DNA of 49,129 bases from Verrucomicrobiota bacterium. Lineage in GTDB: Bacteria; Verrucomicrobiota; Verrucomicrobiia; Limisphaerales; PALSA-1396. Under the pieces are notes generated by a model. It was given only the letters and a program-made list of their open reading frames with translations, was not told the DNA's origin and searched no databases. The translations under genes were made by a program, and so were the position numbers. Positions 1 to 11,470 of the stretch are shown here, piece by piece (the stretch's first letter is position 1; every line of letters begins with the position of its first letter). The stretch covers positions 1 through 49,129 of the forward strand of contig JACQFP010000035.1 in the NCBI GenBank assembly GCA_016200005.1, read 5' to 3'.

Positions 1-345
1 CTCACGTATCTCAGCCTTGATCACCGCAGGAAAAGTGTTCCTGTCTCTGACTCGCTCAAGCAGGCGGCGACCCGTCCTCCGTAGCTTGCGGAGGGGGAAG
101 AAGAGCCGAAAAGAAAAATAAAAACTTTCGGAGAGCAGAAAAACTGTGCGCTTGACAGATTTAAGCCATATCAACGACCCAAGCTCAGCGACCCGGCCCA
201 CGGGACGCGTGGATTGCAAACCCTAGCGCCATGCCGGGTTCGCTGCAGCGCATGGTTGAACCCAGCCGCTGCGCGGCGGACCGGGTGGCTGTTCGACGGG
301 CGTTGCGAGTTCATGTCACCGGGTGGTTCTGATGTTTTTTGATTT
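1..345. other. Leading non-coding region with palindromes
   Basis: I see no convincing gene here. The stretch has a hairpin at 76-94 (CCTCCG and CGGAGG arms) and further self-complementary segments between about 235 and 290, for example GGGTTC and GAACCC arms around a GCTGCAGC core. Read on the minus strand, roughly 171-300 would encode a peptide with FNHALQRTR and AGSLSLGR. I recall seeing such strings at the ends of many dubious hypothetical proteins in verrucomicrobial annotations, which would suggest a multicopy DNA repeat rather than a gene. That recollection cannot be checked here. Confidence 0.4.
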
Positions 346-387
346 GGCGGCGAGCGTGCTTCCGCATCCACGGGCACACTCGCCGCC
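346..387. repeat. Hairpin just before the recombinase start
   Basis: GGCGGCGAGCGTGC (346-359) and GCACACTCGCCGCC (374-387) are inverted repeats matching at 13 of 14 positions around a 14-base loop. The hairpin ends 2 bases before the ATG of the recombinase. It could mark an end of the IS91-type element, since IS91 ends are hairpins rather than long terminal inverted repeats, or it could damp translation of the recombinase. The sequence does not decide between these. Confidence 0.6.
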
Positions 388-389
388 CT

Positions 390-1133
390 ATGACTAAAAC
401 TACGTGTCCCTCCATCGCAAAATTCGCGGACTTTGTCCAACTCAAAGATTATCGCCCGCCCACCAAGGACGAGTACGTCCGTTACGAGGAGGTGCGCATC
501 GCCCCGCCGCAAACGTTGCCGCTGGTGTTGGCGCGCGAGCAGGTGGCGGCGTTGCTGGGCGCGGTGCAGCAAGCGCGCTATCGCACGGCCCTGACCTTGA
601 TCTATGGCACCGGGTTGCGCGTGGGCGAAGCGGTGCGCATTGAACTGCGCGATCTGCGCGACACGCACACCGAACATCCGCGCTTGCACGTGCGTTGCGG
701 CAAGGGCGGCAAGGATCGCTACGTGCCGCTGGCCCCGGCGCTGGTGGTCCAACTGCGCGCGTGGTGGAAAACGCATCAGCATCCGGTCTTCCTCTTTCCG
801 GGGCCGAGCAGCGGGTGGCGCGAACGGGCGCAACCGGCCGACGCCGCCCAACGCACCGAGCGGCACCTGAGTGTGAGCGCGGTGCAGAACACGTTTCGGC
901 TGGCGCGGGCGGCGAGCGGAGTGCCGGCCGCGGCGACGGTGCATACGTTGCGGCACTGTTACGCGACGCATCTGCTGGAGGAGGGCGTGTCGCTGCGGTT
1001 GATCTCGCAATATCTGGGGCACGCGTCGCTGGAGACGACGTTGATCTACACGCACCTGACGCCCTTGAACGAGGCGCGCACGCGGGCGGCGCTGGAAGTC
1101 TTGCATCGGGCGGTGCGAGGGACGGTGGAGTGA
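390..1133 (+). CDS. Tyrosine recombinase / integrase (XerC/D-like)
   Basis: This is a 247-residue site-specific recombinase that would cut and rejoin DNA through a 3'-phosphotyrosine link. The catalytic set is visible: R77 (in TGLRVGEA), H185 and R188 (HTLRH), H211 (GHASLETT) and nucleophile Y220 (IYTH). The N-terminal part is short, as in small phage-like or Xer-like enzymes. ATG 390 is chosen over the in-frame TTG at 339 because the latter would run through the hairpin at 346-387. It lies just upstream of an IS91-type transposase, a pairing I recall in several IS91 elements. It may help resolve or target the element, but that role is not established. A cluster of ATGGNGTGATGGGGT-like repeats follows its stop. 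Confidence 0.85.
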   Translation: MTKTTCPSIAKFADFVQLKDYRPPTKDEYVRYEEVRIAPPQTLPLVLAREQVAALLGAVQQARYRTALTLIYGTGLRVGEAVRIELRDLRDTHTEHPRLHVRCGKGGKDRYVPLAPALVVQLRAWWKTHQHPVFLFPGPSSGWRERAQPADAAQRTERHLSVSAVQNTFRLARAASGVPAAATVHTLRHCYATHLLEEGVSLRLISQYLGHASLETTLIYTHLTPLNEARTRAALEVLHRAVRGTVE

Positions 1134-1195
1134 TGGGGTAATGGAGTGATGGGGTGCGGTAAGGGGACGTTCCCAACACTCCAGCACTCCAACCC

Positions 1196-2263
1196 GTGCT
1201 CCCCATGCTGGCGGAGATTCTAGCGGCCCACTGGCCGGCGTATGCGGCGCAGTTTGGACGGGCAATCCCACCCGAACAACACGCGGCGGTGCGGGCGATC
1301 CGGCGCTGTCGCACGGCGGCGCTGGGCGGGCAGTTGTATCGCTGCGACTGCGGCCGGGAGCATTACGCCTATCACTCCTGCAACCATCGCGCCTGTCCGC
1401 GTTGCGGGCGCGACGACGCGGCGGCGTGGCTGGAACAACAACGCGCGCGCCTGTTGCCGGTGCCCTACTTCCTGGTCACGCTCACCGTGCCGGAGCAACT
1501 GCGCGAACCCATTCGCGCGGCGATGAAGTCGTGGTATGGCGCGCTGTTGAAGGAAGGCGCGGGCGCGTTGCAGGACCTGGCCGCACAGCCCAAACATCTG
1601 GGGGCCGAACTGGGGATCACGGCGGTGCTGCAAACCTGGACGCGGGATTTGCGGTATCATCCGCACGTGCATCTGCTCTTGCCCGGCGGCGGGCTGACGG
1701 CCAATCAACTGCGCTGGGTGCGCGTCAAAGACCCGGCGTTCTTCCTGCCGCAAGTCAAACTGGCGGCGCGCTTCAAGGGGCGGCTCAAAGCGTGGTTGCA
1801 AGCCCAACACCCGGACCTCTTCGCGCGCGTACCGGCCAAGGTGTGGTGGATCAAATGGGTGGCGGACATTCAACCCGTCGGCAGCGGCGAAGCCGCGTTG
1901 CAATACCTGGCGGCGTATCTGTGCCGCCCGCCGCTGCACGAAAGCCAGTTGGAAAGTTGGGACGCGCAGCACGTGACGTTTCGTTACCGGGAAAACGGCG
2001 GGACGCCAAAGCGTTGCACCGTCAGCGGCGGCGAGTTCGTGCGGCGCTTTTTGCAACACGTGTTGCCCAAAGGTTTTCAACGCGTGCGCCATTACGGCTG
2101 GTTGGGCGCCGCGGCGCAGCGCAAGCGCGAACGCATCGGCGCGCTGCTGGACTGGCGCGCGCCCGCTCCGCCACCCGCAACCCTCAACGCTCAACCTCCC
2201 CAGTGTCCGGGCTGCGGGAAAACGATGAGGTTGATCGGCCAGTTGGCGCGCAAGCCGCCGTGA
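1196..2263 (+). CDS. IS91-family transposase (HUH, Y2)
   Basis: This 355-residue rolling-circle transposase starts at GTG 1196; an in-frame ATG at 1205 is an alternative. An N-terminal zinc-ribbon has CDC and CNHRACPRC. The HUH metal site is HPHVH at residues 155-159. The paired tyrosines are Y237 and Y241 (YLAAY), the four-residue spacing expected of IS91 nucleophiles. A second CPGCG knuckle lies near the C-terminus, and the segment before it is a degenerate NPQRST-like stretch related to the CTCAACGCTCAACC repeat, so the tail may be repeat-derived. The protein nicks one strand and drives single-strand transfer from an origin end to a terminus end. No frameshift or missing catalytic residue is visible, so it could be active. 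Confidence 0.92.
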   Translation: MLPMLAEILAAHWPAYAAQFGRAIPPEQHAAVRAIRRCRTAALGGQLYRCDCGREHYAYHSCNHRACPRCGRDDAAAWLEQQRARLLPVPYFLVTLTVPEQLREPIRAAMKSWYGALLKEGAGALQDLAAQPKHLGAELGITAVLQTWTRDLRYHPHVHLLLPGGGLTANQLRWVRVKDPAFFLPQVKLAARFKGRLKAWLQAQHPDLFARVPAKVWWIKWVADIQPVGSGEAALQYLAAYLCRPPLHESQLESWDAQHVTFRYRENGGTPKRCTVSGGEFVRRFLQHVLPKGFQRVRHYGWLGAAAQRKRERIGALLDWRAPAPPPATLNAQPPQCPGCGKTMRLIGQLARKPP

Positions 2264-5455
<3,192 letters not shown>

Positions 5456-5463
5456 GAAAAGAG

Positions 5464-5493
5464 TTGACGCATGTAGTCACATGAGACTACATT
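5464..5493 (+). promoter_or_regulatory. Palindromic operator/promoter of the first toxin-antitoxin pair
   Basis: ATGTAGTC (5471-5478) and GACTACAT (5485-5492) form a perfect 8-bp inverted repeat with a 6-base spacer. It overlaps a possible promoter: TTGACG at 5464-5469 and TACATT at 5488-5493, 18 bases apart. The antitoxin ATG is at 5500. Type II antitoxins commonly repress their own operon at such palindromes, so the site is a plausible operator. The boxes imply a very short leader, which makes the promoter placement uncertain. Confidence 0.5.
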
Positions 5494-5499
5494 GCTCGC

Positions 5500-5826
5500 A
5501 TGAAAGTGAAACAAAGAATCACATACAAGCCGGTCAAGTCAACCGCACCGGCGGTTTTGCGCGACGCAGCGGTGGCGGATTGGGGGCGAGTCGTCACCGT
5601 CCGTGATGCGAAGGCGCACTTGTCGGCGCTGCTGGAGTGGGTCGCATCCGGACACGAGTTGACCATCACGAGCGACGGCCAACCCAAGGCCAAACTCATC
5701 AGCGCCAAAGCGTCCAAGCCCAGGAAAGTTTTCGCGGGCATGGGAGATTACCTGTTGAAGCAGCCGGTGCATGGCGGACCGACCGCGGATGAAATCATCC
5801 GCGCAGAGCGTGACTCACGGCCCTGA
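5500..5826 (+). CDS. Phd/YefM-type antitoxin
   Basis: This 108-residue protein has the Phd/YefM core in its middle: RVVTVRDAKAHLSALLEWV followed by a short beta-hairpin (HELTITSDGQPKAKL), the standard dimerising and DNA-binding fold. The acidic, basic-mixed C-terminus (TADEIIRAERDSRP) is the usual toxin-binding tail. It lies 2 bp ahead of a PIN-domain toxin. The N-terminal 30 residues before the core are longer than in minimal family members. The role is inferred: neutralising the toxin and repressing the operon through the palindrome just upstream. Confidence 0.85.
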   Translation: MKVKQRITYKPVKSTAPAVLRDAAVADWGRVVTVRDAKAHLSALLEWVASGHELTITSDGQPKAKLISAKASKPRKVFAGMGDYLLKQPVHGGPTADEIIRAERDSRP

Positions 5827-5828
5827 CG

Positions 5829-6275
5829 ATGTATCTCGACAGCGCCATCATTGTGAAGCTGCTTGTGCGCGAGGAAGACTCCCCGTGGTTCGACCGCAAT
5901 GTTCGCGACCACGAGTTGTGGTCTTCCGAGTTGGCGCTGGCCGAAGTGCATTCGGCCATTCTGATCAAGGAACGCAAGGGGCTGGTTTCCGTGGCCGAAC
6001 GGAAATCTGCCTTCTCTCGCTTCGAGGAAATGCACGATACCGAAGTGCTGCAGTTTCATCCCTTGAGTTCGGGTGTGGTCCGACATGCCGCCGGGCTTTT
6101 GACCATTTGCCATCCTGACGTGGCGTTGCGTTCGCTGGATGCCATTCATCTCGCGACCGCGATGATGCATCCGCGCGGGGCGATGTGCGCCACGGATGGG
6201 AAATTGCGCGCCGCCGCGAAAAGAATGGGTGTGTCCTGTTTCCCGGAAGAAATTTCTGAAATCGTAACCGACTAG
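5829..6275 (+). CDS. PIN-domain toxin (VapC-like)
   Basis: This 148-residue PIN-domain protein is probably a ribonuclease toxin. The acidic metal-binding set is visible: D4 (MYLDSA), E39 (LALAEVHSA), D104 (SLDAIHLATA) and D123 (CATDGKL). The length and order fit the VapC-like group that pairs with Phd-type antitoxins. Two bases separate it from the antitoxin, so the two are co-translated. It ends 6 bp before gyrA, meaning transcripts from gyrB or from the antitoxin promoter could continue into gyrA. Confidence 0.88.
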   Translation: MYLDSAIIVKLLVREEDSPWFDRNVRDHELWSSELALAEVHSAILIKERKGLVSVAERKSAFSRFEEMHDTEVLQFHPLSSGVVRHAAGLLTICHPDVALRSLDAIHLATAMMHPRGAMCATDGKLRAAAKRMGVSCFPEEISEIVTD

Positions 6276-6281
6276 ACCTTC

Positions 6282-8909
6282 ATGCCAGACGAAACCGAAC
6301 CTAATCAGCCGCCGCAACAACCTAGCGGTGGCGCTTACTCGCAGGGAGAAAAGATCTCGAAGATCAACGTCGCGGACGAGATCAAGAATTCATTCCTCGA
6401 CTATTCGATGTCGGTCATCATCTCACGCGCGCTTCCGGACGTGCGCGACGGCCTCAAACCCTCGCAGCGCCGCATCCTTTACGCAATGGAGCAACTTTCG
6501 CTTTTCCCTGGGCGAAAGCACATGAAGTGCGCGAAAATATGTGGTCAAACTTCCGGCGACTACCACCCGCATGGCGAAGCCGTGATTTATCCGACGCTCG
6601 TTCACATGGCGCAGCCGTGGGCGATGCGCGAGAAGCTCGTGGACGGCAAGGGCAACTTCGGCTCGGTCGAAAATGATCCGCCCGCGGCGATGCGTTACAC
6701 CGAGGCACGGCTCACGCATCTCGGCGCGGCGTTGATGCAAGACATGGACAAGGATACGGTGGATTACGTCTCAAATTACGACGAGCGTCTCACTGAACCG
6801 TCAGTTCTTCCCGCCGCGTTTCCCAACCTGCTCGTCAACGGCGGCACTGGCATCGCCGTCGGCATGGCCACGAACATGCCGCCCCACAACCTCGGCGAAG
6901 TCATTGACGGCATCTGCGCGCAGATTGACAACCCGGACATCACGATCCCGCAGTTGATGAAGTTCATCAAAGGCCCGGACTTTCCAACCGGCGGCTTCAT
7001 TTGCGGCGTGGAGGGGATCAAGAATTATTTCGAGACGGGCAAAGGCAGCGTCAAGCTTCGCGGGCGCATCGGCGTCGAGGAGATGAAAGGCAGCCGCGAA
7101 CAACTCGTCATCACGGAGATTCCGTTCAACGTGAATCGTGCCGGGCTGGAAGAACAGATCGCCAATCTGGTCAACGAAAAAGTCGTCACGGAAATTTCCG
7201 CGATGCGCAACGAGTCGGACGAACAGTGCCGGCTCGTGATTGAGTTGAAGCGCGAGGGCATCCCGAAGGTTGTCATCGCGAATCTTTTCAAGCACACGCA
7301 ACTGGAGATCTCGTTCAGCGTCAACGCGCTGGCGATCGATCATGGCCGGCCCAAGACCCTCAATCTCAAGGTGATGATCCAGTGCTATATCGAGCATCGC
7401 CGTGAGGTCATCCTGCGTCGCACCCGCTTCGAATTGCGCAAAGCCGAGGAGCGCGCGGAGTTGCTGGAGGGCTACATCGCTGCTCTGTCGAACCTCGACG
7501 AATTCATCCGCATCATCCGTTCGAGCAAGACCCGCGACGAAGCGAAGATCAAGCTGCTGGCGTTTGAATGGGCGCGATCTCAGGTCGAGAAGTGGGGTAT
7601 CCTGATTCGCAGCGAAGCCCGTCTGATCAACGGTCGCTACGCGTTGACTGAACGCCAGGTGGACGCGATTCTTGAACTGCAACTCTACCGCCTAACCGGA
7701 TTGGAAATCAGCAAGGTTGACCATGAGTACAAGGCGCTGCTCGAAACGATCAAGGACCTCCTCGACATCCTGGCGAAGGAATCGCGCGTGATGACGATCA
7801 TCAAGCAGGAGCTTCAGGCCATCAAAGCAAAGCACGCCACGCCACGCAAAACCGAGATCGTGCCCGACGAAGGCGAGATCGCCATCGAAGACCTCATCGT
7901 CAACGAGGGCGTCATCATCACGCTCACGCACAACGGGCTGATCAAGCGCACGAATGTCAGTTCCTATCGCGCGCAACGTCGCGGTGGCAAGGGCGTCATC
8001 GGCATGACCACGCGCGAAGGCGAGACCGCCGAAGACACAGACTTCGTCGAACATCTCTTTACGGCCAGCACGCACGATTACCTAATGTTCTTCACTAACA
8101 CCGGTCGCGTCTATGTGGAGCGCGTGCATGAAATTCCGGACATGGGCCGCGCCGCCAAAGGCCGGAGCATCGCCAACCTTCTCGAACTCAAGACGGGTGA
8201 AAAAGTTGCCGCATTGATTCGCGTCGTTGCCAAGTCCGGCAAGAACAACGAAGACATCACCTGGGAACAACCGGATTTTCTCTTCTTCGCCACTCAACAG
8301 GGAACGGTCAAGAAAACCGCGCTCTCCGAGTTCGCCAACATCCGCAAGGGCGGCATCATTGCCATCGGCATCGACCCCGGCGATGCGCTGATTGAAGTGA
8401 AGCTGACCAGCGGCCACAACGAAGTCGTCCTCATCACCCACGATGGCCAGAGCATTCGTTTTTCGGAAGAGGATGTGCGCTCGATGGGACGCCCGGCGAC
8501 CGGCGTGCGCGGCATCAACCTCGAAAAGGGCGACGCGGTGGTCGCGCTCGCCATCGTTGTGCCGGATGCGACATTGCTCGTGGCGGGCGAGAACGGCATC
8601 GGCAAACGCACCGCGTTCGATGAATATCGCGTCCAATCGCGCGGGGGCAAAGGCATCATCACCATGAAGACCGGCGAGAAAACCGGCGCGGTCGTAGGCG
8701 CGCTCACCGTCCGCGACGCCGACGAAATCATGCTCATCACCGTCGGCGGCCAGATGGTGCGCATTCCGGTGCAAGGCATTCGTGAGGCCGGGCGAAACAC
8801 CCAGGGTGTCAAGCTCATCAACCTTGATTCAGGGGACAAGCTTCAGGCGATCGCGTCGGTCATCAGCGAGGAGAAGGAAGAGGGCGAAGCCGAGACAACT
8901 GCGACATGA
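6282..8909 (+). CDS. gyrA: DNA gyrase subunit A
   Basis: This is the 875-residue cleavage-religation subunit of gyrase. The catalytic tyrosine is Y139 in AAMRYTEARLT. The C-terminal beta-pinwheel carries the GyrA box QRRGGKG (about residue 565), so it is gyrase rather than topoisomerase IV. In the quinolone-determining segment it reads HPHGEAVIYPTLVHMAQ: A100 stands where E. coli has Ser83 and P104 where E. coli has Asp87, the two residues that anchor the drug through a water-metal bridge. The N-terminus has a 25-residue polar extension. It starts 6 bp after the toxin gene. Confidence 0.97.
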   Translation: MPDETEPNQPPQQPSGGAYSQGEKISKINVADEIKNSFLDYSMSVIISRALPDVRDGLKPSQRRILYAMEQLSLFPGRKHMKCAKICGQTSGDYHPHGEAVIYPTLVHMAQPWAMREKLVDGKGNFGSVENDPPAAMRYTEARLTHLGAALMQDMDKDTVDYVSNYDERLTEPSVLPAAFPNLLVNGGTGIAVGMATNMPPHNLGEVIDGICAQIDNPDITIPQLMKFIKGPDFPTGGFICGVEGIKNYFETGKGSVKLRGRIGVEEMKGSREQLVITEIPFNVNRAGLEEQIANLVNEKVVTEISAMRNESDEQCRLVIELKREGIPKVVIANLFKHTQLEISFSVNALAIDHGRPKTLNLKVMIQCYIEHRREVILRRTRFELRKAEERAELLEGYIAALSNLDEFIRIIRSSKTRDEAKIKLLAFEWARSQVEKWGILIRSEARLINGRYALTERQVDAILELQLYRLTGLEISKVDHEYKALLETIKDLLDILAKESRVMTIIKQELQAIKAKHATPRKTEIVPDEGEIAIEDLIVNEGVIITLTHNGLIKRTNVSSYRAQRRGGKGVIGMTTREGETAEDTDFVEHLFTASTHDYLMFFTNTGRVYVERVHEIPDMGRAAKGRSIANLLELKTGEKVAALIRVVAKSGKNNEDITWEQPDFLFFATQQGTVKKTALSEFANIRKGGIIAIGIDPGDALIEVKLTSGHNEVVLITHDGQSIRFSEEDVRSMGRPATGVRGINLEKGDAVVALAIVVPDATLLVAGENGIGKRTAFDEYRVQSRGGKGIITMKTGEKTGAVVGALTVRDADEIMLITVGGQMVRIPVQGIREAGRNTQGVKLINLDSGDKLQAIASVISEEKEEGEAETTAT

Positions 8910-9026
8910 CCCAGTCCAAGTCTTTCAAGAAGAGCACAACGGAGACTGCAAGCAAAAGGAAATGCAGCTTGTGTATTTACTGATCTGACCTCCTTCTTCC
9001 CAACAGGAAGTAAGACCAACGACACC

Positions 9027-10247
9027 ATGAGAATCATCAGCTATCTAAGGAAATGGACTAGGCCAAAAGCGCCCGATGCTGATGCAGCAGCTCAAAAGGA
9101 GAAGCCATCCATAATTCTCAAAAGCGTCGCCAGCATGTGTAAGAAGTCCGTAAAGAAACTTACCGCAGATGATCTTGCGCACGTAGATAGATTACTCCTT
9201 GAGTGGAAGCAGATCACAGACGAAGATGCAGTTAATCTGGAAAAGTTGAGTAACCTGAAATTACTCGATCTGCAGCACACCCGCATCACCAACGCCGCGC
9301 TCGCGCATGTGGAAAAGTTGGCCGCCCTACAGACGCTATCGTTGGCGGGAACAAGGATCAACAACAAGGGGCTGATACATTTGGGGAAACTCGCCAGTCT
9401 GCAATGGCTTGACCTGTCATGGACGAAAATCACCTACGAGGGGCTGGCACACCTGCGATGCCTTGCCAGCCTGCAATCGCTCGCGCTAAATAACGTTAAG
9501 CCGACCCGCGACGGTCTGGCCCATCTGCATGATATGACCCGCTTGCAAGGGCTTGCACTTGGAGGTCCAGAGGTGTCGGACACCGTTTTGAAGCCTTTGG
9601 AGAATCTTTCCCATTTACAAGAGCTTCACGTCACGGGCAGAAAAATCACCGACGCCGGCTTGAAGCACCTCGAAGGTCTCAAATGCCTTAAGACACTGGT
9701 TTTCACAGGACCAAAAATCAGTGATGAAGGTTTGGTTTGCTTGGAAAAGCTCACGAATTTGGAAACGCTCCAATTGTCGTTTACACCAATCACCGACGCG
9801 GGATTGAGGCACATGAGGAATCTTACAAATTTAAGATCGTTGACTCTCTATGATACGATGGTTGCTGACGACGGGCTGTTATATTTGGCGAAACTTCCAA
9901 GGCTAAACCATCTCGTCTTGAGGCGGACAAAAGTTACGGACGCCGGTTTAAAGCATTTGGGAGCGCTCGTCAATCTGGAACAGCTTGGTTTGTCAGAGAC
10001 ACAGATCACCGATGCTGGACTTGAGCATCTTGGAAGGTTAGCCAACCTAAAGGTTCTGGATTTGGAGGGCACACGAGTCACAAACAACGGGCTGGCTCAT
10101 TTGGCAGGGCTAACCAATTTGCAAGATCTCAATGTGGCGAGTACGCAAGTAACTCGTAGTGGGCTTGAGAAGTATCCGCAATTGAACAGGAAAGCGGAAT
10201 TTAAGCCCCTAATAGAATATGAATCCGAGCGCGGCAGCCCCACATAA
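9027..10247 (+). CDS. Leucine-rich repeat protein
   Basis: This 406-residue protein is built almost entirely of about 13 leucine-rich repeats of 24 residues, with a consensus like LxHLxxLxNLQxLxLxxTxITDAG, from about residue 70 to near the C-terminus. Repeats of the ITDAGL type are common in Planctomycetes and Verrucomicrobia. The first 30 residues are basic and polar with no clear signal peptide, so it is probably cytoplasmic. Such proteins serve as binding scaffolds, but no partner is indicated. A 117-bp gap separates it from gyrA. Codon use is less GC-rich than its neighbours (many AAT, TTG and AAA codons), which hints at a different history. Confidence 0.85.
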   Translation: MRIISYLRKWTRPKAPDADAAAQKEKPSIILKSVASMCKKSVKKLTADDLAHVDRLLLEWKQITDEDAVNLEKLSNLKLLDLQHTRITNAALAHVEKLAALQTLSLAGTRINNKGLIHLGKLASLQWLDLSWTKITYEGLAHLRCLASLQSLALNNVKPTRDGLAHLHDMTRLQGLALGGPEVSDTVLKPLENLSHLQELHVTGRKITDAGLKHLEGLKCLKTLVFTGPKISDEGLVCLEKLTNLETLQLSFTPITDAGLRHMRNLTNLRSLTLYDTMVADDGLLYLAKLPRLNHLVLRRTKVTDAGLKHLGALVNLEQLGLSETQITDAGLEHLGRLANLKVLDLEGTRVTNNGLAHLAGLTNLQDLNVASTQVTRSGLEKYPQLNRKAEFKPLIEYESERGSPT

Positions 10248-10331
10248 AAGTTCGATCCTGTCCTGCGTATTGACACAGAGCCAGCGAAGCGCCGGATAAC
10301 TATTTTTCTGAACCTAAGGACGAACATGATC

Positions 10332-11276
10332 TCAATTCAATGCTCCCGTGCAACTGCTGCCGGCGCCCGCCGTGCAGGCCAGACAATGAAAACCGGTCTG
10401 GACGATCTGGTTTTCCACTTGAGTCGGAGAAACGTCCCACAGATAAAGCGGCCGGCCATTCGTCACCTGCATGTTGAGCATCTGGTTGAAGTCGCAATCG
10501 TAAAGTTCGCCGCGATAACCGACGCTCAGTGTCGTGCGGCACATCAGACCTGACACGGTGGCGGGATTAAAACTGTTCGCCAGCAACTCGAGATACTCAT
10601 CCCATTTTCCTTGCTCGCGAAGGTCTTCGGCAAACCGCGCAATCGGCTGGTTCGTGACGGTGTAAAGCTGGTTGAACACAATTCCAAACTCACGCTGCAA
10701 CACTTCCTTGTAGTCGGTTTCCAGTTCGGTTTGCGGCGCAGGCAACGTTGCGCCCAGTGGATTATAGACGAGATTCAACGTTAGCTTTGTTCCGTAACCC
10801 ACCGCGTTCAGCTTTCGCAATGCGGAGATGCTCTTTTCAAAAACGCCGTTGCCACGCTGCTTGTTGACGTTGTCTTTCGAATAACAGGGGAGAGAGGCGA
10901 TCACTTCGACTTCGTGCTCCGCCAGGTATTCGGGCAAATAGCCGTGGCCGGTCGTTTCAATGACGGTCAGATTGTTGCGGTCGATGACATGTGACCCCAC
11001 GGACCGCGCGGTCTCCACGAAATAACGGAAGAACTCGCTCAACTCCGGTGCGCCGCCGGTGAGATCCACAATCGGCGGGCGATGCTCCTGAATCCAGCGG
11101 CCCACACGATGCGCGGTCGTTTCGTCAATCATCTCCGTGCGCCAGGGCGCGGCATCGACGTGGCAATGGCGGCAGGTTTGATTGCATTTGCGCCCGACGT
11201 TGAGTTGCAACGTTTGCAACGCGGCGCGCTGAAGGGTCAATCCATGTTCAGCCAGTTTTTGGTCGAACTTATTCAT
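10332..11276 (-). CDS. arsS: ArsS-like radical SAM protein (arsenosugar biosynthesis family)
   Basis: This 314-residue radical SAM enzyme has its 4Fe-4S ligands C31, C35 and C38 (CNQTCRHC), followed by the LTGGAPE strand. The C-terminal half has the extra cysteines of the DUF3641/ArsS type: LMCRTTLSVGY, YDCDFNQ and CLACTAGAGSSC. Some family members are selenoproteins in this tail; here Cys codons are used throughout. ArsS is linked to forming the ribosyl part of arsenosugars from an adenosyl-arsenical. ATG 11276 is chosen because longer in-frame starts would run into the palindromic repeat at 11334-11415. It is divergent from a family partner, 11471-12079. Confidence 0.82.
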   Translation of the reverse strand: MNKFDQKLAEHGLTLQRAALQTLQLNVGRKCNQTCRHCHVDAAPWRTEMIDETTAHRVGRWIQEHRPPIVDLTGGAPELSEFFRYFVETARSVGSHVIDRNNLTVIETTGHGYLPEYLAEHEVEVIASLPCYSKDNVNKQRGNGVFEKSISALRKLNAVGYGTKLTLNLVYNPLGATLPAPQTELETDYKEVLQREFGIVFNQLYTVTNQPIARFAEDLREQGKWDEYLELLANSFNPATVSGLMCRTTLSVGYRGELYDCDFNQMLNMQVTNGRPLYLWDVSPTQVENQIVQTGFHCLACTAGAGSSCTGALN

Positions 11277-11333
11277 GGCAATGCAAAATGATACACGAGC
11301 GGAATTGCTGATGCATCTGATTTGTTCCGCAGT

Positions 11334-11415
11334 GTTGGAGTTCAAGCTTTAGCTTGCCGTTTGGATCGAGTTTCGTTGGCGGATTTCCTGAACAAGCTAA
11401 AGCTTGAACTCCAGC
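11334..11415. repeat. Dispersed palindrome, copy 1
   Basis: The left arm GTTGGAGTTCAAGCTTTAGC... (11334-11356, 23 bases) and the right arm 11393-11415 are inverted copies matching at 22 of 23 positions, with a 36-base loop. It lies in the divergent promoter region between the ArsS-like gene and the glycosyltransferase-like gene. The same arms occur at 14022-14076 and 42999-43055. Confidence 0.92.
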
Positions 11416-11470
11416 GCTGCGGCGACGACTCGCTTTGCAACCTTGCGGGTTTGTGTTGCAATCAGGCCAA

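Noticed and set aside
10332-11276. Selenocysteine in the ArsS-like protein
   Set aside because: The C-terminal CLACTAGAGSSC region uses TGC/TGT codons; no in-frame TGA or selenocysteine hairpin was seen.
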